Shown: piece after piece, positions 53,193-62,315 of the stretch | Layout of the letters: each line of letters begins with the position of its first letter | How positions within the stretch are numbered: the stretch's first letter is position 1 | Assembly: GCA_030427635.1 (NCBI GenBank) | Contig: JAUIBA010000008.1 | Coordinates: forward strand, 1 to 64,000 | Reading direction: 5' to 3' | Source: Bacteroidia bacterium | GTDB lineage: Bacteria > Bacteroidota > Bacteroidia > Chitinophagales > Chitinophagaceae | Length of the DNA stretch: 64,000 nucleotides | Program-made: the position numbers and the translations under genes | Notes under the pieces: model-generated | The model's input: the letters and a program-made list of their open reading frames with translations, nothing else | Told to the model about the DNA's origin: nothing | The model's database searches: none

Positions 53193-53223
53193 CAAAAATA
53201 TTCCTTTTTACCAATATAGTCAA
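53193..53223 (-). promoter_or_regulatory. porV promoter
   Basis: Minus strand: TTG at 53223-53221, a 20-base spacer, then TATTTTTG at 53200-53193. This is a full match to the Bacteroidota -33/-7 layout, 33 bases before the porV ATG. It gives porV its own transcript downstream of porU. Confidence 0.65.
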
Positions 53224-53246
53224 CTATAATTTTGGTAATAAGAACG

Positions 53247-56200
53247 TTAACGTACAATAACCAGTTTTTGGTATGCGGTAGACCTGTAACCTTTTTCTGT
53301 AGTGAGCATAATACGGTAAACATACATGCCCGACGGGAGTCTTGCACCGCTATTGTCGGTACCATCCCAGGTAAGGTCGGCGGTGCGGCTACCTGATGGG
53401 GTAAACTGCTGCTGTATGCTTTTTACCAGTGAGCCTCCGGAGCTATATATATTAATCTTCACATCTATTTCTTCATCAGGATGATTGTGTTCGAAAACGA
53501 AGTGTGTCGTATTGCTGAACGGATTAGGGTAATTACCCAGATTTTCAATGGCCATTACTTTACCATCCATTACCACAAAATTGACACTACCCTCACCCGA
53601 ATTATTATTAACATCCCATGCTTTTACCCTCAGGGTATGCCTGCCATCTGACAGACCATTAACCGGGAAGTTGACATATCCACGCTGATAAGTATTGGGG
53701 GCAGTTTCATAATAATCATTTAATATATATGGTTGTTCCACATTATCGTCCAGTACGGCTGTAAGGTCATGTCCCAGTTTATTGCCCGATACATTGATAC
53801 CGGTTTCTGAATACAAAGACACAAAAAGAGAGGTATTAGTACCTGTAATACCACCATCCTGGAAGAGACTATCATTAATGTATGGCCGTACAATGGGGGG
53901 TACATCACTAATTACAGGATTATCAGAAAATCCTCCTACGGCAATGCTGGTATCGGCACCGGCAGCATCTGTAATACCATTGTGTGCATAATTACTAATC
54001 TTCGCAGTACCATAATAATAGTTAATATCCTTAGGCGCTATGAAAGTGTAGGAATAGAGACCATTTGTAACACTTACCTTACCCTTGTACACCAGATTGT
54101 CCTGAAGCTGGAAGGTTTTATTTACTGCGGTAATTGTAGATACAGTACGGGGCTTGTCGAACAAAGAGACTGAAAGTACCCCATTGAAGCCCGTAAGTGT
54201 ATTGCCATTGTTATCCCTTACCCTTCCTGTAATACGGTATGCACCCAATGCTTTGATGGTATCGGCCACACCGGATGTTGCCACATCAATAACGCTATCC
54301 ACGTCTACGAAGTGCTCAGGAAAGTTAGGGGTAAGTGCAGGGTCGCCCAGTAGTGAGAATTTGCGGTAGTTAGCCAGTTCATTGGCATTTACCGATGTAG
54401 CATAAGTGGCATTCTTACCTATACGGGAGGCCTCTCCGAAGCTATGCCATTTGCCATCGGCTTTCTGAGCCAGCTGCGTCTTCAGCACCAGCGCATTGAG
54501 CGGATTGTTATAAACGGCATATACAGCCGCAGTAGTAGTAAGCATGCATATAACACCACCTCCTTTATGCAGTACCAGCTGCTCACCTGCAGATACATAC
54601 TGAGGATGATCGAACTGACCATAATCGCAGGTAGCAGTAATCATGAACGGCAGCATGTGCTCATTACTCCATTTATTGAAATCGTCAGGGGTAAGGATAC
54701 GCTCTGATGCCCATACCTGCGTATTGCCATGACCGCTGTAATTAATAAGCATAGTACCCTTGTATACCCTGTCGGTAATAGCTGCACTGGCATTAGGTGC
54801 ACGCGGGCCTGCGGGAGTAGAGATGGTAGGTATAGCATCCAGATATATCTTACTGTGATTGTAAAGATTATGTGTGGTAGCTGTAATATGCTGCCCCATT
54901 TCCTCCTCATCCTGCATATGGTTACCGGCGCCGTCATTATTATCGGCCACGAGTGTAGAAGCAATCCTCCATGGACCTAACGTCTCCGGCGAGCGGTAGC
55001 TTATTATTTTATTCACCAGACCAGCTGCATCATCTACAGAGCGTGCCGGCAGGCGTCCTATCCCTATATCCAGCGCATTGAGCAGTGTTGTATTTTCAAT
55101 GTACTCATTGTCGTCAAGGAAACCATAGAAGTCGTCTGTAAGCACTGCAGCAAGGTCATAAGAAGATTCTGCAGACTGAAATACAGGCACAAAATTCGAG
55201 TTATTGGGCAGACGGTCTTTATAGTCGTAAGATGCGGCACCAAACAGGGTAAGATACTGCGGCATCTGGCTTTCATCTGTTCCTGCACGGTCATAGAACA
55301 TTTTCACAAAGTCGCGAATGGCGCTTATGTCCTGTGCACCTGATGAAAACTCGTTGTATATCTGCTGCGGTGTCACTACCAGCACACGCAGGTTGTCATG
55401 TGCCGAGTGATAGTCGGCAAGCTGCTGCGCATAAGGAAGGAAGTCGGGGTGAGTAACAATGATATCATCAACCGGGCCTGAAGCGTGCAGGTTCTGATTA
55501 CCCACCATGCCTGAGAAAGCAGGCGTAAACAGATTGAGACTGTTCATAGCAGCAAACTCACGCAGTATAGATGCGTCACGGGTAATAGTATATGTGCTGC
55601 CGGCAAGTGTTCCATTCAGTGCTACAGGCACCTGAGGGTCTGTTACATCCCACACCCGGGTATTGCCACCTGCCCCCTGCAACATATAGCTGGCAACCTT
55701 ACCGGCACCGTAACTATGCAAGTCGCGGAAACTCATCTGATCGCCCCACATACTGAGCGGGCGGCGGGCATTGATCTCAATAAAATTGAGATAGCCTACA
55801 GAATTACCTACTGCGGCAAACTTAATACCAACCATTGCGCCGGATGGCGTGCCTGCTACTTCCCACTCACCCTTATTGATAAGTACCTGTGTATTATCAC
55901 CTGTACCTTTAGAAAACTGAAGGCTACCTATCTGACCGCCATTGGCTGTAATTGCAAATGCATTGCCAGACTGGCCGGTACATGCTACAGATACACTGCA
56001 GCGTACAGCAGAAGAAGCAGCCCCAAAATCAAAATTGAATGTTTGGGTAAGATTGCCGGCAAGCGGATTGAACTGCTCGCCATACCACATTTTACCAAAG
56101 CCTACTGGGTTTACAAGGTCTATGTCATGCACGTCGTAGTAGCTGTAATCTGTTACAGAGACATTACCTGTACCATCAGCAGGTTCGGTAGCTACATGTA

Positions 56201-56993
56201 AACCGGGTCCTTTATCCAGGGTGATGAAATAGTATGCAGTATCTGAATACAGGTTCTTAAGGTGCGCAAATCTGTCGTTTGCACTATCGGCATCCCATCC
56301 GGTGGGGCCGGCTCCATAGAAAACCACATAATCGCCCGCATTGAATGCGCCATTGCCATCGTCCTGTAGTAAGGTAGCATTTTCACGCAAATCGGCAGGT
56401 CGTGGTACATAATTGGCTTCGGACAACATGCGGCCACCGTTACCATAAACCCTGACGTTGGCAGGATTTACTTTTAGCGGGTCCAGACCCATAGACGTTA
56501 TTACAGCAGCATCAATTTTATGAAATCCTGTTTTGGTGACGCCTATCTTATACCAGGTACCGGTACTGAGGACAGAGCTGGCAACATCGGCAGTAGACCT
56601 GGCAGCAGGCACATTGGCTGTTTGCACATCGGGCTCATCCACGGTAAGTGAAAAGCCGGTAACCTGCTGAACGTTACCGTTAATGTCTGTAGAATAAGCA
56701 GGTATCTTTATGACCGCAAAGGGTTGCTTACGCTCTGTACCCAGCGAAATTATCATCTGCTGCGGTGCAGCGGGCGATACGCCGGGAGGCAGTGCAGCAG
56801 CCGTACTGAACTGAACTGATGACAGCGATACTTCAGGACGTGCATACTGCTTTAGCTTTACAGTTCTTACTATATAGCCCGAATAAATTTCGTTGCTATT
56901 TACAGTACAGGTCTCTGTATGCCGGGCACAAACGGTATCGGCTGCAAATACTGAGCCCAGAAACAATAACAGGGCAGGAATTTTTTTTGTCAT
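53247..56993 (-). CDS. porU: Type IX secretion system sortase PorU
   Basis: Gingipain-fold cysteine protease that cleaves C-terminal sorting domains and attaches the cargo to the surface. Signal peptide ~1-23. A long N-terminal beta region is followed by the catalytic domain (about 500-920) with His755 in NYSGHGN and Cys789 in TATCDYGQFD. Ig-like domains come next, and a type A-like tail (NYPNPFSNTTHFVFEHN ... WDGTDNSGARLPSGMYVY). At 1248 aa it is typical. The order porV-porU next to divergent gldJ and then murF matches the arrangement known in Flavobacterium. Confidence 0.95.
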   Translation of the reverse strand: MTKKIPALLLFLGSVFAADTVCARHTETCTVNSNEIYSGYIVRTVKLKQYARPEVSLSSVQFSTAAALPPGVSPAAPQQMIISLGTERKQPFAVIKIPAYSTDINGNVQQVTGFSLTVDEPDVQTANVPAARSTADVASSVLSTGTWYKIGVTKTGFHKIDAAVITSMGLDPLKVNPANVRVYGNGGRMLSEANYVPRPADLRENATLLQDDGNGAFNAGDYVVFYGAGPTGWDADSANDRFAHLKNLYSDTAYYFITLDKGPGLHVATEPADGTGNVSVTDYSYYDVHDIDLVNPVGFGKMWYGEQFNPLAGNLTQTFNFDFGAASSAVRCSVSVACTGQSGNAFAITANGGQIGSLQFSKGTGDNTQVLINKGEWEVAGTPSGAMVGIKFAAVGNSVGYLNFIEINARRPLSMWGDQMSFRDLHSYGAGKVASYMLQGAGGNTRVWDVTDPQVPVALNGTLAGSTYTITRDASILREFAAMNSLNLFTPAFSGMVGNQNLHASGPVDDIIVTHPDFLPYAQQLADYHSAHDNLRVLVVTPQQIYNEFSSGAQDISAIRDFVKMFYDRAGTDESQMPQYLTLFGAASYDYKDRLPNNSNFVPVFQSAESSYDLAAVLTDDFYGFLDDNEYIENTTLLNALDIGIGRLPARSVDDAAGLVNKIISYRSPETLGPWRIASTLVADNNDGAGNHMQDEEEMGQHITATTHNLYNHSKIYLDAIPTISTPAGPRAPNASAAITDRVYKGTMLINYSGHGNTQVWASERILTPDDFNKWSNEHMLPFMITATCDYGQFDHPQYVSAGEQLVLHKGGGVICMLTTTAAVYAVYNNPLNALVLKTQLAQKADGKWHSFGEASRIGKNATYATSVNANELANYRKFSLLGDPALTPNFPEHFVDVDSVIDVATSGVADTIKALGAYRITGRVRDNNGNTLTGFNGVLSVSLFDKPRTVSTITAVNKTFQLQDNLVYKGKVSVTNGLYSYTFIAPKDINYYYGTAKISNYAHNGITDAAGADTSIAVGGFSDNPVISDVPPIVRPYINDSLFQDGGITGTNTSLFVSLYSETGINVSGNKLGHDLTAVLDDNVEQPYILNDYYETAPNTYQRGYVNFPVNGLSDGRHTLRVKAWDVNNNSGEGSVNFVVMDGKVMAIENLGNYPNPFSNTTHFVFEHNHPDEEIDVKINIYSSGGSLVKSIQQQFTPSGSRTADLTWDGTDNSGARLPSGMYVYRIMLTTEKGYRSTAYQKLVIVR

Positions 56994-57036
56994 TATCTGT
57001 TTTTTATCACTGAAAGGGTTCTGAAAATGTGTTATT

Positions 57037-57044
57037 CAAAATTA
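57037..57044 (-). promoter_or_regulatory. Candidate -7 element for porU
   Basis: Minus-strand TAATTTTG matches TAnnTTTG and lies 43 bases before the porU ATG, within the 263-base region shared with divergent gldJ. No clear -33 element was found. Confidence 0.4.
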
Positions 57045-57256
57045 CGTAATTATCTGTGTTGATATTCAGTGGTGTATTGGTATGGTTATCGTATCTTTAA
57101 CGTTGTTTGATTCAAGATATTACATGATATAAAATAGATAGGACATTTTTTTTTCAAAAAGGGTTTGAAAGCTTGAAAATTTAAAAAGAATGCGGTATCA
57201 TTGTAACTGCTTTTAACAAAACACCTGCAAAAAGCATAACTTTTTTAGCAAAAATT

Positions 57257-58789
57257 ATGAAAAGACAAATCATTGGCTTGAGCTTGCTTTGCATTGGGGC
57301 AACGACTATATTTTCAGCATGTTCACCGCAATCAACAAAGAAGGGCAAAGGTGGTTCTATCTCAAGGACAACAGGTTGGGAGCGTAATAATAGTAACTGG
57401 GGAGGATTTGAAGTTGTAGAACCCGGTGGACAGCCAACGCCCATAGGTATGGTATTTGTGCAAGGTGGCCGTTTCACAATGGGAGCGGTGGATGATGAAA
57501 TGCCTACTCTGGAAAACAATGCAACCAGACATACTGTTTCTGTTTCATCGTTTTATATGGATGAGACGGAACTGGAAAATGAAAGCTACCGCGAATATAC
57601 CTACTGGACTTACCGTACATATAATAACGACTATCCGGAGCTTTATGCACGTGCTATGCCAGACCAGACAGTATGGCGTTCAGCACTGGGGTATAATGAA
57701 CCATACGTAAAACTGTATTTCAATCACAACTCTTACAACCATTATCCTGTAGTAGGTGTAAACTGGTATCAGGCAATGGACTATTGTGAGTGGCGTACAG
57801 ACAGGTATAATGAAGGCCTGCTTATATATGCCGGCTATCAGGCACCCAACAAAGACCAGACCGGTGAAGACGTATTCACTACTATGGGCTATATGAACGG
57901 ACAGTACGAAGGCAGCAAGAGGAGAAAGCGTACAGACTTCGAACCTAACGGATCGGGTGAGCGCCCCATCAACTATGGTGATGGTATTTTCCAGCCTGAC
58001 TTCCGCCTGCCTACAGAAGCAGAGTGGGAATATGCAGCATTAGGTCTGATAGGAAATAATCCTAGTCCTGAGAACAAGCGCCGTCGTGGTGAGGAAGTAT
58101 TCACTGACAGAAACACACTGCCATGGGGTCCCAAAAATACTACCCGCTATGGACTGCACAATCAGTATCAGGGTGAGTTTGAAGGTAACTTCATGCGCGG
58201 CAAAGGTGACTACATGGGTGTAGCAGGTGGACTTAATGATAATGGTGATGGTCCTCAGCGCGTTAATACCTACCTCAGAAACGCATTTGGTCTTTACAAT
58301 ATGGGTGGTAACGTGAACGAGTGGGTTATGGATACTTACCGTCCTAACACTGACCTTGATGATTTCCGTCCTTTCCGTGGTAACATCTACAAAAAATATC
58401 TCCGTCAGGAAGATGGTTCTCTGGAAGAAAAAGACAGCATTGGTCACATACCTATGGCTGTACTTAAAAGAGAAGAAGTTAACGCAATGGGTCAGCACAA
58501 TATACGTTCTGCCGACCTGAACAACTATCGTGATGGAGATACATTGTCTGGTGCAATATACTCTTATGGCACTATGTCACTAATCAATGACTCTACTAAA
58601 GTTTATAAAGGTGGTTCATGGGCAGACCGTGCATACTGGTTGTCTCCTGGCACACGCCGTTATCTGCAGGGTGACCTTGCTACATCTACTATCGGTTTCC
58701 GTTGTGTAATGGACCGCCTTGGTAGCCCAACCGGCGAAATGCAGCCTGGTGGTAATAACTTTGGCCGTAATAAATATCACAAGCGCTAA
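57257..58789 (+). CDS. gldJ: Gliding motility lipoprotein GldJ
   Basis: Lipoprotein of the gliding/T9SS machinery with the formylglycine-generating-enzyme (SUMF1) fold. Lipobox FSAC (Cys22), then the fold from about 65: VFVQGGRFTMGAVDDE, FYMDETELENESYREY, VVGVNWYQAMDYCEWR, FRLPTEAEWEYAALG, NMGGNVNEWVMDTY, VYKGGSWADRAYWLSPG and IGFRCVMDRLG. Catalytic cysteines of true FGEs are not evident, as expected. GldK is similar, but the position beside porU and before murF favours GldJ. A terminator follows. Confidence 0.9.
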   Translation: MKRQIIGLSLLCIGATTIFSACSPQSTKKGKGGSISRTTGWERNNSNWGGFEVVEPGGQPTPIGMVFVQGGRFTMGAVDDEMPTLENNATRHTVSVSSFYMDETELENESYREYTYWTYRTYNNDYPELYARAMPDQTVWRSALGYNEPYVKLYFNHNSYNHYPVVGVNWYQAMDYCEWRTDRYNEGLLIYAGYQAPNKDQTGEDVFTTMGYMNGQYEGSKRRKRTDFEPNGSGERPINYGDGIFQPDFRLPTEAEWEYAALGLIGNNPSPENKRRRGEEVFTDRNTLPWGPKNTTRYGLHNQYQGEFEGNFMRGKGDYMGVAGGLNDNGDGPQRVNTYLRNAFGLYNMGGNVNEWVMDTYRPNTDLDDFRPFRGNIYKKYLRQEDGSLEEKDSIGHIPMAVLKREEVNAMGQHNIRSADLNNYRDGDTLSGAIYSYGTMSLINDSTKVYKGGSWADRAYWLSPGTRRYLQGDLATSTIGFRCVMDRLGSPTGEMQPGGNNFGRNKYHKR

Positions 58790-58812
58790 TAGCTTTTAAA
58801 TATTTCTTTTCT

Positions 58813-58850
58813 AACAATCCCCTTTCATACGAGAGGGGATTGTTATTTTT
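58813..58850 (+). terminator. Terminator after gldJ
   Basis: AACAATCCCCT and AGGGGATTGTT form a perfect 11-pair stem followed by ATTTTTA, 24 bases after the gldJ stop and 23 before murF. murF is probably transcribed by readthrough or from its own promoter. Confidence 0.85.
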
Positions 58851-58872
58851 ACGGGAGTAAATAAGGCATTCC

Positions 58873-60177
58873 ATGACTATACCTAAGCTGTACGAAATAT
58901 ACCGGAGCCATCCACATGTATTTACTGACACCAGGAACGTCATAAAAGACGGAATCTTCTTTGCACTGAAAGGGGGCAATTTCAACGGCAATGAATTTGC
59001 ACATGCTGCGCTGCAGGGAGGAGCTGCATATGCTATTACTGACGAACCAACAGGCCAGGAAGACGAACGGATAATACTTGTAGAAGACGTACTGACTACA
59101 CTGCAACATCTGGCACGCCACCACCGCCGGCAACTGAATATACCTGTAATAGCCATAACAGGCTCTAACGGAAAAACTACCACAAAAGAGCTGGTAACTG
59201 CCGTATTAAAAACAGGATATAAAACCTATGCTACAGCTGGCAATCTTAATAACCACATAGGTGTACCACTTACTTTACTACGTATAGGCATGGATGCAGA
59301 TATAGTAGTAGTAGAAATGGGTGCAAACCATCAGAAAGAAATAGCCGACTATTGCCTGATAGCTGAGCCTACACACGGTATTATTACAAACTGTGGTAAA
59401 GCGCATATTGAAGGGTTTGGTGGAGAGGAAGGTGTACGAAAGGGAAAAGGTGAGCTATATGACTATATAAGGCTGCATAACGGGACTATATTCAGGAATG
59501 CCGACCTTCATTATCTGAAAGAAATGGCTAAGGGCTATCATAACGAAGTTACCTATGGCGCAGATAATGCTACATACACGGCCAGCCAAACAGAAAGGGG
59601 CATATTTCTTGATGTACTGCCTCATATAAACCAGAGTGAAACAATAATACATACCCACCTTGTAGGTACCTACAACTTTGGCAATGTAACTACAGCCATC
59701 GCAATAGGTTTGCACTTTGGCATACCGGTACAAAAAATCAAAGAAGCTATTGAAGCATACCACCCAGACAACAGCCGCTCGCAATGGCTGACGGCCGGTA
59801 GTAACCAGATAATACTGGACGCATACAATGCAAACCCTACCAGCATGGAGGCTGCTATCAGGAATTTTGCAAAAACTGACCTGAAAAACAAGATGCTATG
59901 GATAGGCGCCATGAAAGAGATGGGAGATGCGGAAAGAGCTGAGCATGAACGTATCATAGCACTGATACAGCAGTATCAATGGGCCGATGTAATATTAGTA
60001 GGTAGGGAATTTGAAGCGCTGCATGGTGCAATAAAATGGTTTGAGAACAGTAATGCTGCAGCTGATTATATTGCCGGCAACACACCACAAAACGCTTCTA
60101 TTCTAATAAAAGGCTCCCGGGGTGCACGTATGGAAATAATGAAGGAAACCCTGATGAGCAACAAAAAAGAAAACTAA
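58873..60177 (+). CDS. murF: UDP-N-acetylmuramoyl-tripeptide--D-alanyl-D-alanine ligase
   Basis: Adds D-Ala-D-Ala to the UDP-MurNAc-tripeptide, the last cytoplasmic step of peptidoglycan precursor synthesis. The N-terminal domain has DTRNVIKDGIFFALKG, the ATP-binding loop is ITGSNGKTTTKEL, then VVEMGANHQKEI, and the C-terminal domain has LDAYNANPTSMEAAI and the KGSRG motif. Length 434 aa is normal. It follows gldJ as in other Bacteroidota. Its stop overlaps the convergent zapA stop within CTAA. Confidence 0.96.
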   Translation: MTIPKLYEIYRSHPHVFTDTRNVIKDGIFFALKGGNFNGNEFAHAALQGGAAYAITDEPTGQEDERIILVEDVLTTLQHLARHHRRQLNIPVIAITGSNGKTTTKELVTAVLKTGYKTYATAGNLNNHIGVPLTLLRIGMDADIVVVEMGANHQKEIADYCLIAEPTHGIITNCGKAHIEGFGGEEGVRKGKGELYDYIRLHNGTIFRNADLHYLKEMAKGYHNEVTYGADNATYTASQTERGIFLDVLPHINQSETIIHTHLVGTYNFGNVTTAIAIGLHFGIPVQKIKEAIEAYHPDNSRSQWLTAGSNQIILDAYNANPTSMEAAIRNFAKTDLKNKMLWIGAMKEMGDAERAEHERIIALIQQYQWADVILVGREFEALHGAIKWFENSNAAADYIAGNTPQNASILIKGSRGARMEIMKETLMSNKKEN

Positions 60178-60497
60178 GCTTCTTCTGTACTGGTAGTCAA
60201 TGCCCGGTCTATGCGCTGTGTTATCTTTTTAAGCTCGTCCTGAAGCAGTGGATTGTTAAAAACATCTATGGCTGTATCTGCAGCATACATGAGGAGACAC
60301 ATAGCTATAAAATCCTGATCGTCTTTCCCGGCAAAATGTGTGCGCAACTCATTTATCTTCTGGTCGGCAAGCCGTACAGCATTTCGCACTTCCGACTCTT
60401 CTTCCGGCTTAATACGGATACGATAGCTACGGCCGGATAACCAAACCGTGACCGGTAATGTTTCATCGTCATGACCATTATCCAGTGTATCCATCAA
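60174..60497 (-). CDS. zapA: Cell division protein ZapA
   Basis: Cytoplasmic protein that bundles FtsZ filaments in the Z ring. The N-terminal beta-hairpin segment is PVTVWLSGRSYRIRI, followed by VRLADQKINELRTHFAGKDDQDFIAMCLLMYA, and a C-terminal helix (LLQDELKKITQRIDRAL) that forms a coiled coil in the family. The 107-aa length is typical. The gene lies downstream of lspA on the minus strand (32-base gap) and ends inside the last codons of convergent murF. Confidence 0.85.
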   Translation of the reverse strand: MMDTLDNGHDDETLPVTVWLSGRSYRIRIKPEEESEVRNAVRLADQKINELRTHFAGKDDQDFIAMCLLMYAADTAIDVFNNPLLQDELKKITQRIDRALTTSTEEA

Positions 60498-60529
60498 AGC
60501 AGGTTTTATAATGCAATTTAAGGAATAAT

Positions 60530-61243
60530 TTATTCTGCTGCTGCTTCCGCGGTTGCGGTAGTGGAATCCACAGTAGGATTGCTGAGATGCATTAACCTAC
60601 GCTGAAATATCAGTAAGGTAATGATGCCTACCGAGATAGCAGCATCTGCAATATTGAAAACGGGCTCGAAAAAGACAAACACTTTTCCACCCCAGAAAGG
60701 CACCCAATCTGGTAAAGTTGTCTCTATTACCGGAAAGTAGAACATGTCTACTACCCTGCCCGTAAGAAAATGACCATAGCCATGTCCGAACTGAGTAAAC
60801 TGAGCTACAGCCTCTCTGTTATTATCTTTAAGCAGATGACTGATACTTTCATAATTGCCTGAGAAACATGAATACGGGCTTTCTGTAAATATTAGTCCGT
60901 AAAACATACTATCCAGCAAATTACCTAAGGCACCTGCAAGTATAAGTGAGCCGCAAATAATTAATCCGGTAGTATGCCCTTTGGTAATAAGACGTTTCAG
61001 TAAATAAAACCCAAATACTACTGCAATAAGGCGAAAAGAAGAAAGGACTATCTTTCCTATGGGCGATTCACTTAGCTTCATCCCATAAGCCATACCTTCA
61101 TTTTCAATGAAATGCAAACGAAACCAACTACCTACAACTCTTACATCATCACCATTTGCAAAGTGGGTTTTGATGTAAATCTTTAGTAACTGATCGGCAA
61201 GTACTACCAGAAATACTATCAGTAAGGCGTTGCGATATTTCAA
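60530..61243 (-). CDS. lspA: Lipoprotein signal peptidase (signal peptidase II)
   Basis: Inner-membrane aspartyl protease that cleaves lipoprotein signal peptides after lipidation. Four membrane helices; the catalytic Asp pair is in RVVDMFYFP and FNIADAAIS. The preceding GNLLDSMFYGLIF and the ~45-residue insert with FSGNYESISHLL are typical of Bacteroidota LspA. No ATG is available; I chose the TTG at 61243 (KYRNALLIVFLVVLADQ follows), giving 237 aa; an upstream TTG at 61306 is less likely. It should mature GldD, GldJ and the other lipoproteins in this window. Confidence 0.93.
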   Translation of the reverse strand: MKYRNALLIVFLVVLADQLLKIYIKTHFANGDDVRVVGSWFRLHFIENEGMAYGMKLSESPIGKIVLSSFRLIAVVFGFYLLKRLITKGHTTGLIICGSLILAGALGNLLDSMFYGLIFTESPYSCFSGNYESISHLLKDNNREAVAQFTQFGHGYGHFLTGRVVDMFYFPVIETTLPDWVPFWGGKVFVFFEPVFNIADAAISVGIITLLIFQRRLMHLSNPTVDSTTATAEAAAE

Positions 61244-61353
61244 GACAGAACAGGATTGGTGGACGTATAAAGGCAAATATAACTTAACAATGCAAACAGA
61301 CAGCAAACAACATCCTGAATGGCATCAGAAATTAACAAAGCGTCATCTGAATA

Positions 61354-61755
61354 TTACATCATGGCTAATGCAGTAGTCAGCGTTTTTCTGACTGACTCAA
61401 GGTCATCAGCATTAGCCTGACGGCGTGGCCTGGTAAAGTTAAGGTCATCAGCGCTGTCGATAGGAATCAGATGCATATGCGCATGAGGCACCTCAAGACC
61501 TACAACACTAAGTCCGCACCTGTTGCATGGAAAAGAAGCTTCAATAGCTTTTGCAATAGGTTTTGCAAAAAGCAACCAACGGGACAAATAATCATCACTG
61601 ACATCAAAAAACAGGTCAGTTTCCACCTTTGGCACTATAAGTACATGACCATCCCTTACCGGCATGATATCAAGAAATGCAAAAAAATATTCATCCTCTG
61701 CTATCTTATAACAAGGGATATCACCTGCAATGATTTTAGCAAATATACCTGCCAT
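61354..61755 (-). CDS. HIT family nucleotide hydrolase
   Basis: A 133-residue histidine-triad protein. The N-terminal IFAKIIAGDIPCYKIAEDE and DGHVLIVPK are followed by the triad HAHMHLIPI in PHAHMHLIPID, with the middle His as nucleophile in the family. Such proteins hydrolyse nucleoside phosphoramidates or dinucleotides. It starts 1 base after the greA stop, so the two form a tight operon. Confidence 0.94.
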   Translation of the reverse strand: MAGIFAKIIAGDIPCYKIAEDEYFFAFLDIMPVRDGHVLIVPKVETDLFFDVSDDYLSRWLLFAKPIAKAIEASFPCNRCGLSVVGLEVPHAHMHLIPIDSADDLNFTRPRRQANADDLESVRKTLTTALAMM

Positions 61756-61756
61756 A

Positions 61757-62230
61757 CTAAATAGTAATACTCTCTACCTTAAACCTGAACATACCACTTG
61801 GCGCCTGAACTTCTGCAATTTCACCTACCTGCTTGCCTAGCAAACCTTTACCAATGGGAGAACCTGAAGAAATCTTGCCCAACTTTAAATCAGCTTCCTT
61901 TTCAGAAACAATCTGATAAACGACAGTCTTCTTGTTTCCCATATTGGTAACAGTAACTTTGCTAAGGATAGAAACTTTACTGGTATCTATATCTTTAGAA
62001 TCTATAATGCGTGCAGATACAATAACGGTTTCCAACTGAGCAATACGAGCTTCATGATGCCCTTGTGCTTCTTTAGCTGCATCATATTCGGCATTTTCTT
62101 TTAAATCCCCCTTTTCCCTTGCTTCTGCTATCTGCCGTGCAATTTCTGCTCTACCCGTGGTCTTGAGCCTGTTCAACTCCTCTTTCATTTGCTCCAGTGT
62201 CTCCTTAGTGAGGTAATTCAGATCAGACAT
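61757..62230 (-). CDS. greA: Transcription elongation factor GreA
   Basis: Rescues backtracked RNA polymerase by stimulating transcript cleavage. The N-terminal coiled coil has the tip acidic residues in EKGDLKENAEYDAAKE (Asp and Glu of the family). The C-terminal FKBP-like domain contains GKISSGSPIGKGLLGKQVGE. The 157-aa length is exact for GreA. First gene of the greA-HIT unit; a strong terminator lies upstream (62255-62292) and isolates it from the PorV/PorQ gene. Confidence 0.97.
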   Translation of the reverse strand: MSDLNYLTKETLEQMKEELNRLKTTGRAEIARQIAEAREKGDLKENAEYDAAKEAQGHHEARIAQLETVIVSARIIDSKDIDTSKVSILSKVTVTNMGNKKTVVYQIVSEKEADLKLGKISSGSPIGKGLLGKQVGEIAEVQAPSGMFRFKVESITI

Positions 62231-62254
62231 ATCTTATTCAATTTATCAGTACAG

Positions 62255-62292
62255 TAAAAAAATACAACGCCTCTGCATGACAGAAGCGTTGT
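62255..62292 (-). terminator. Terminator after the PorV/PorQ-family gene
   Basis: On the minus strand ACAACGCTTCTG and CAGAGGCGTTGT form 12 pairs (one G-T) with a 5-base loop, followed by ATTTTTTTA. It lies 24 bases after the stop at 62316. Confidence 0.9.
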
Positions 62293-62315
62293 AATGTAAA
62301 AATACGAAAATTTGC

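Noticed and set aside
57257-58789. Formylglycine-generating enzyme (sulfatase activator)
   Set aside because: The fold is the same, but the lipobox, the porU/murF neighbourhood and the lack of evident catalytic cysteines identify GldJ.
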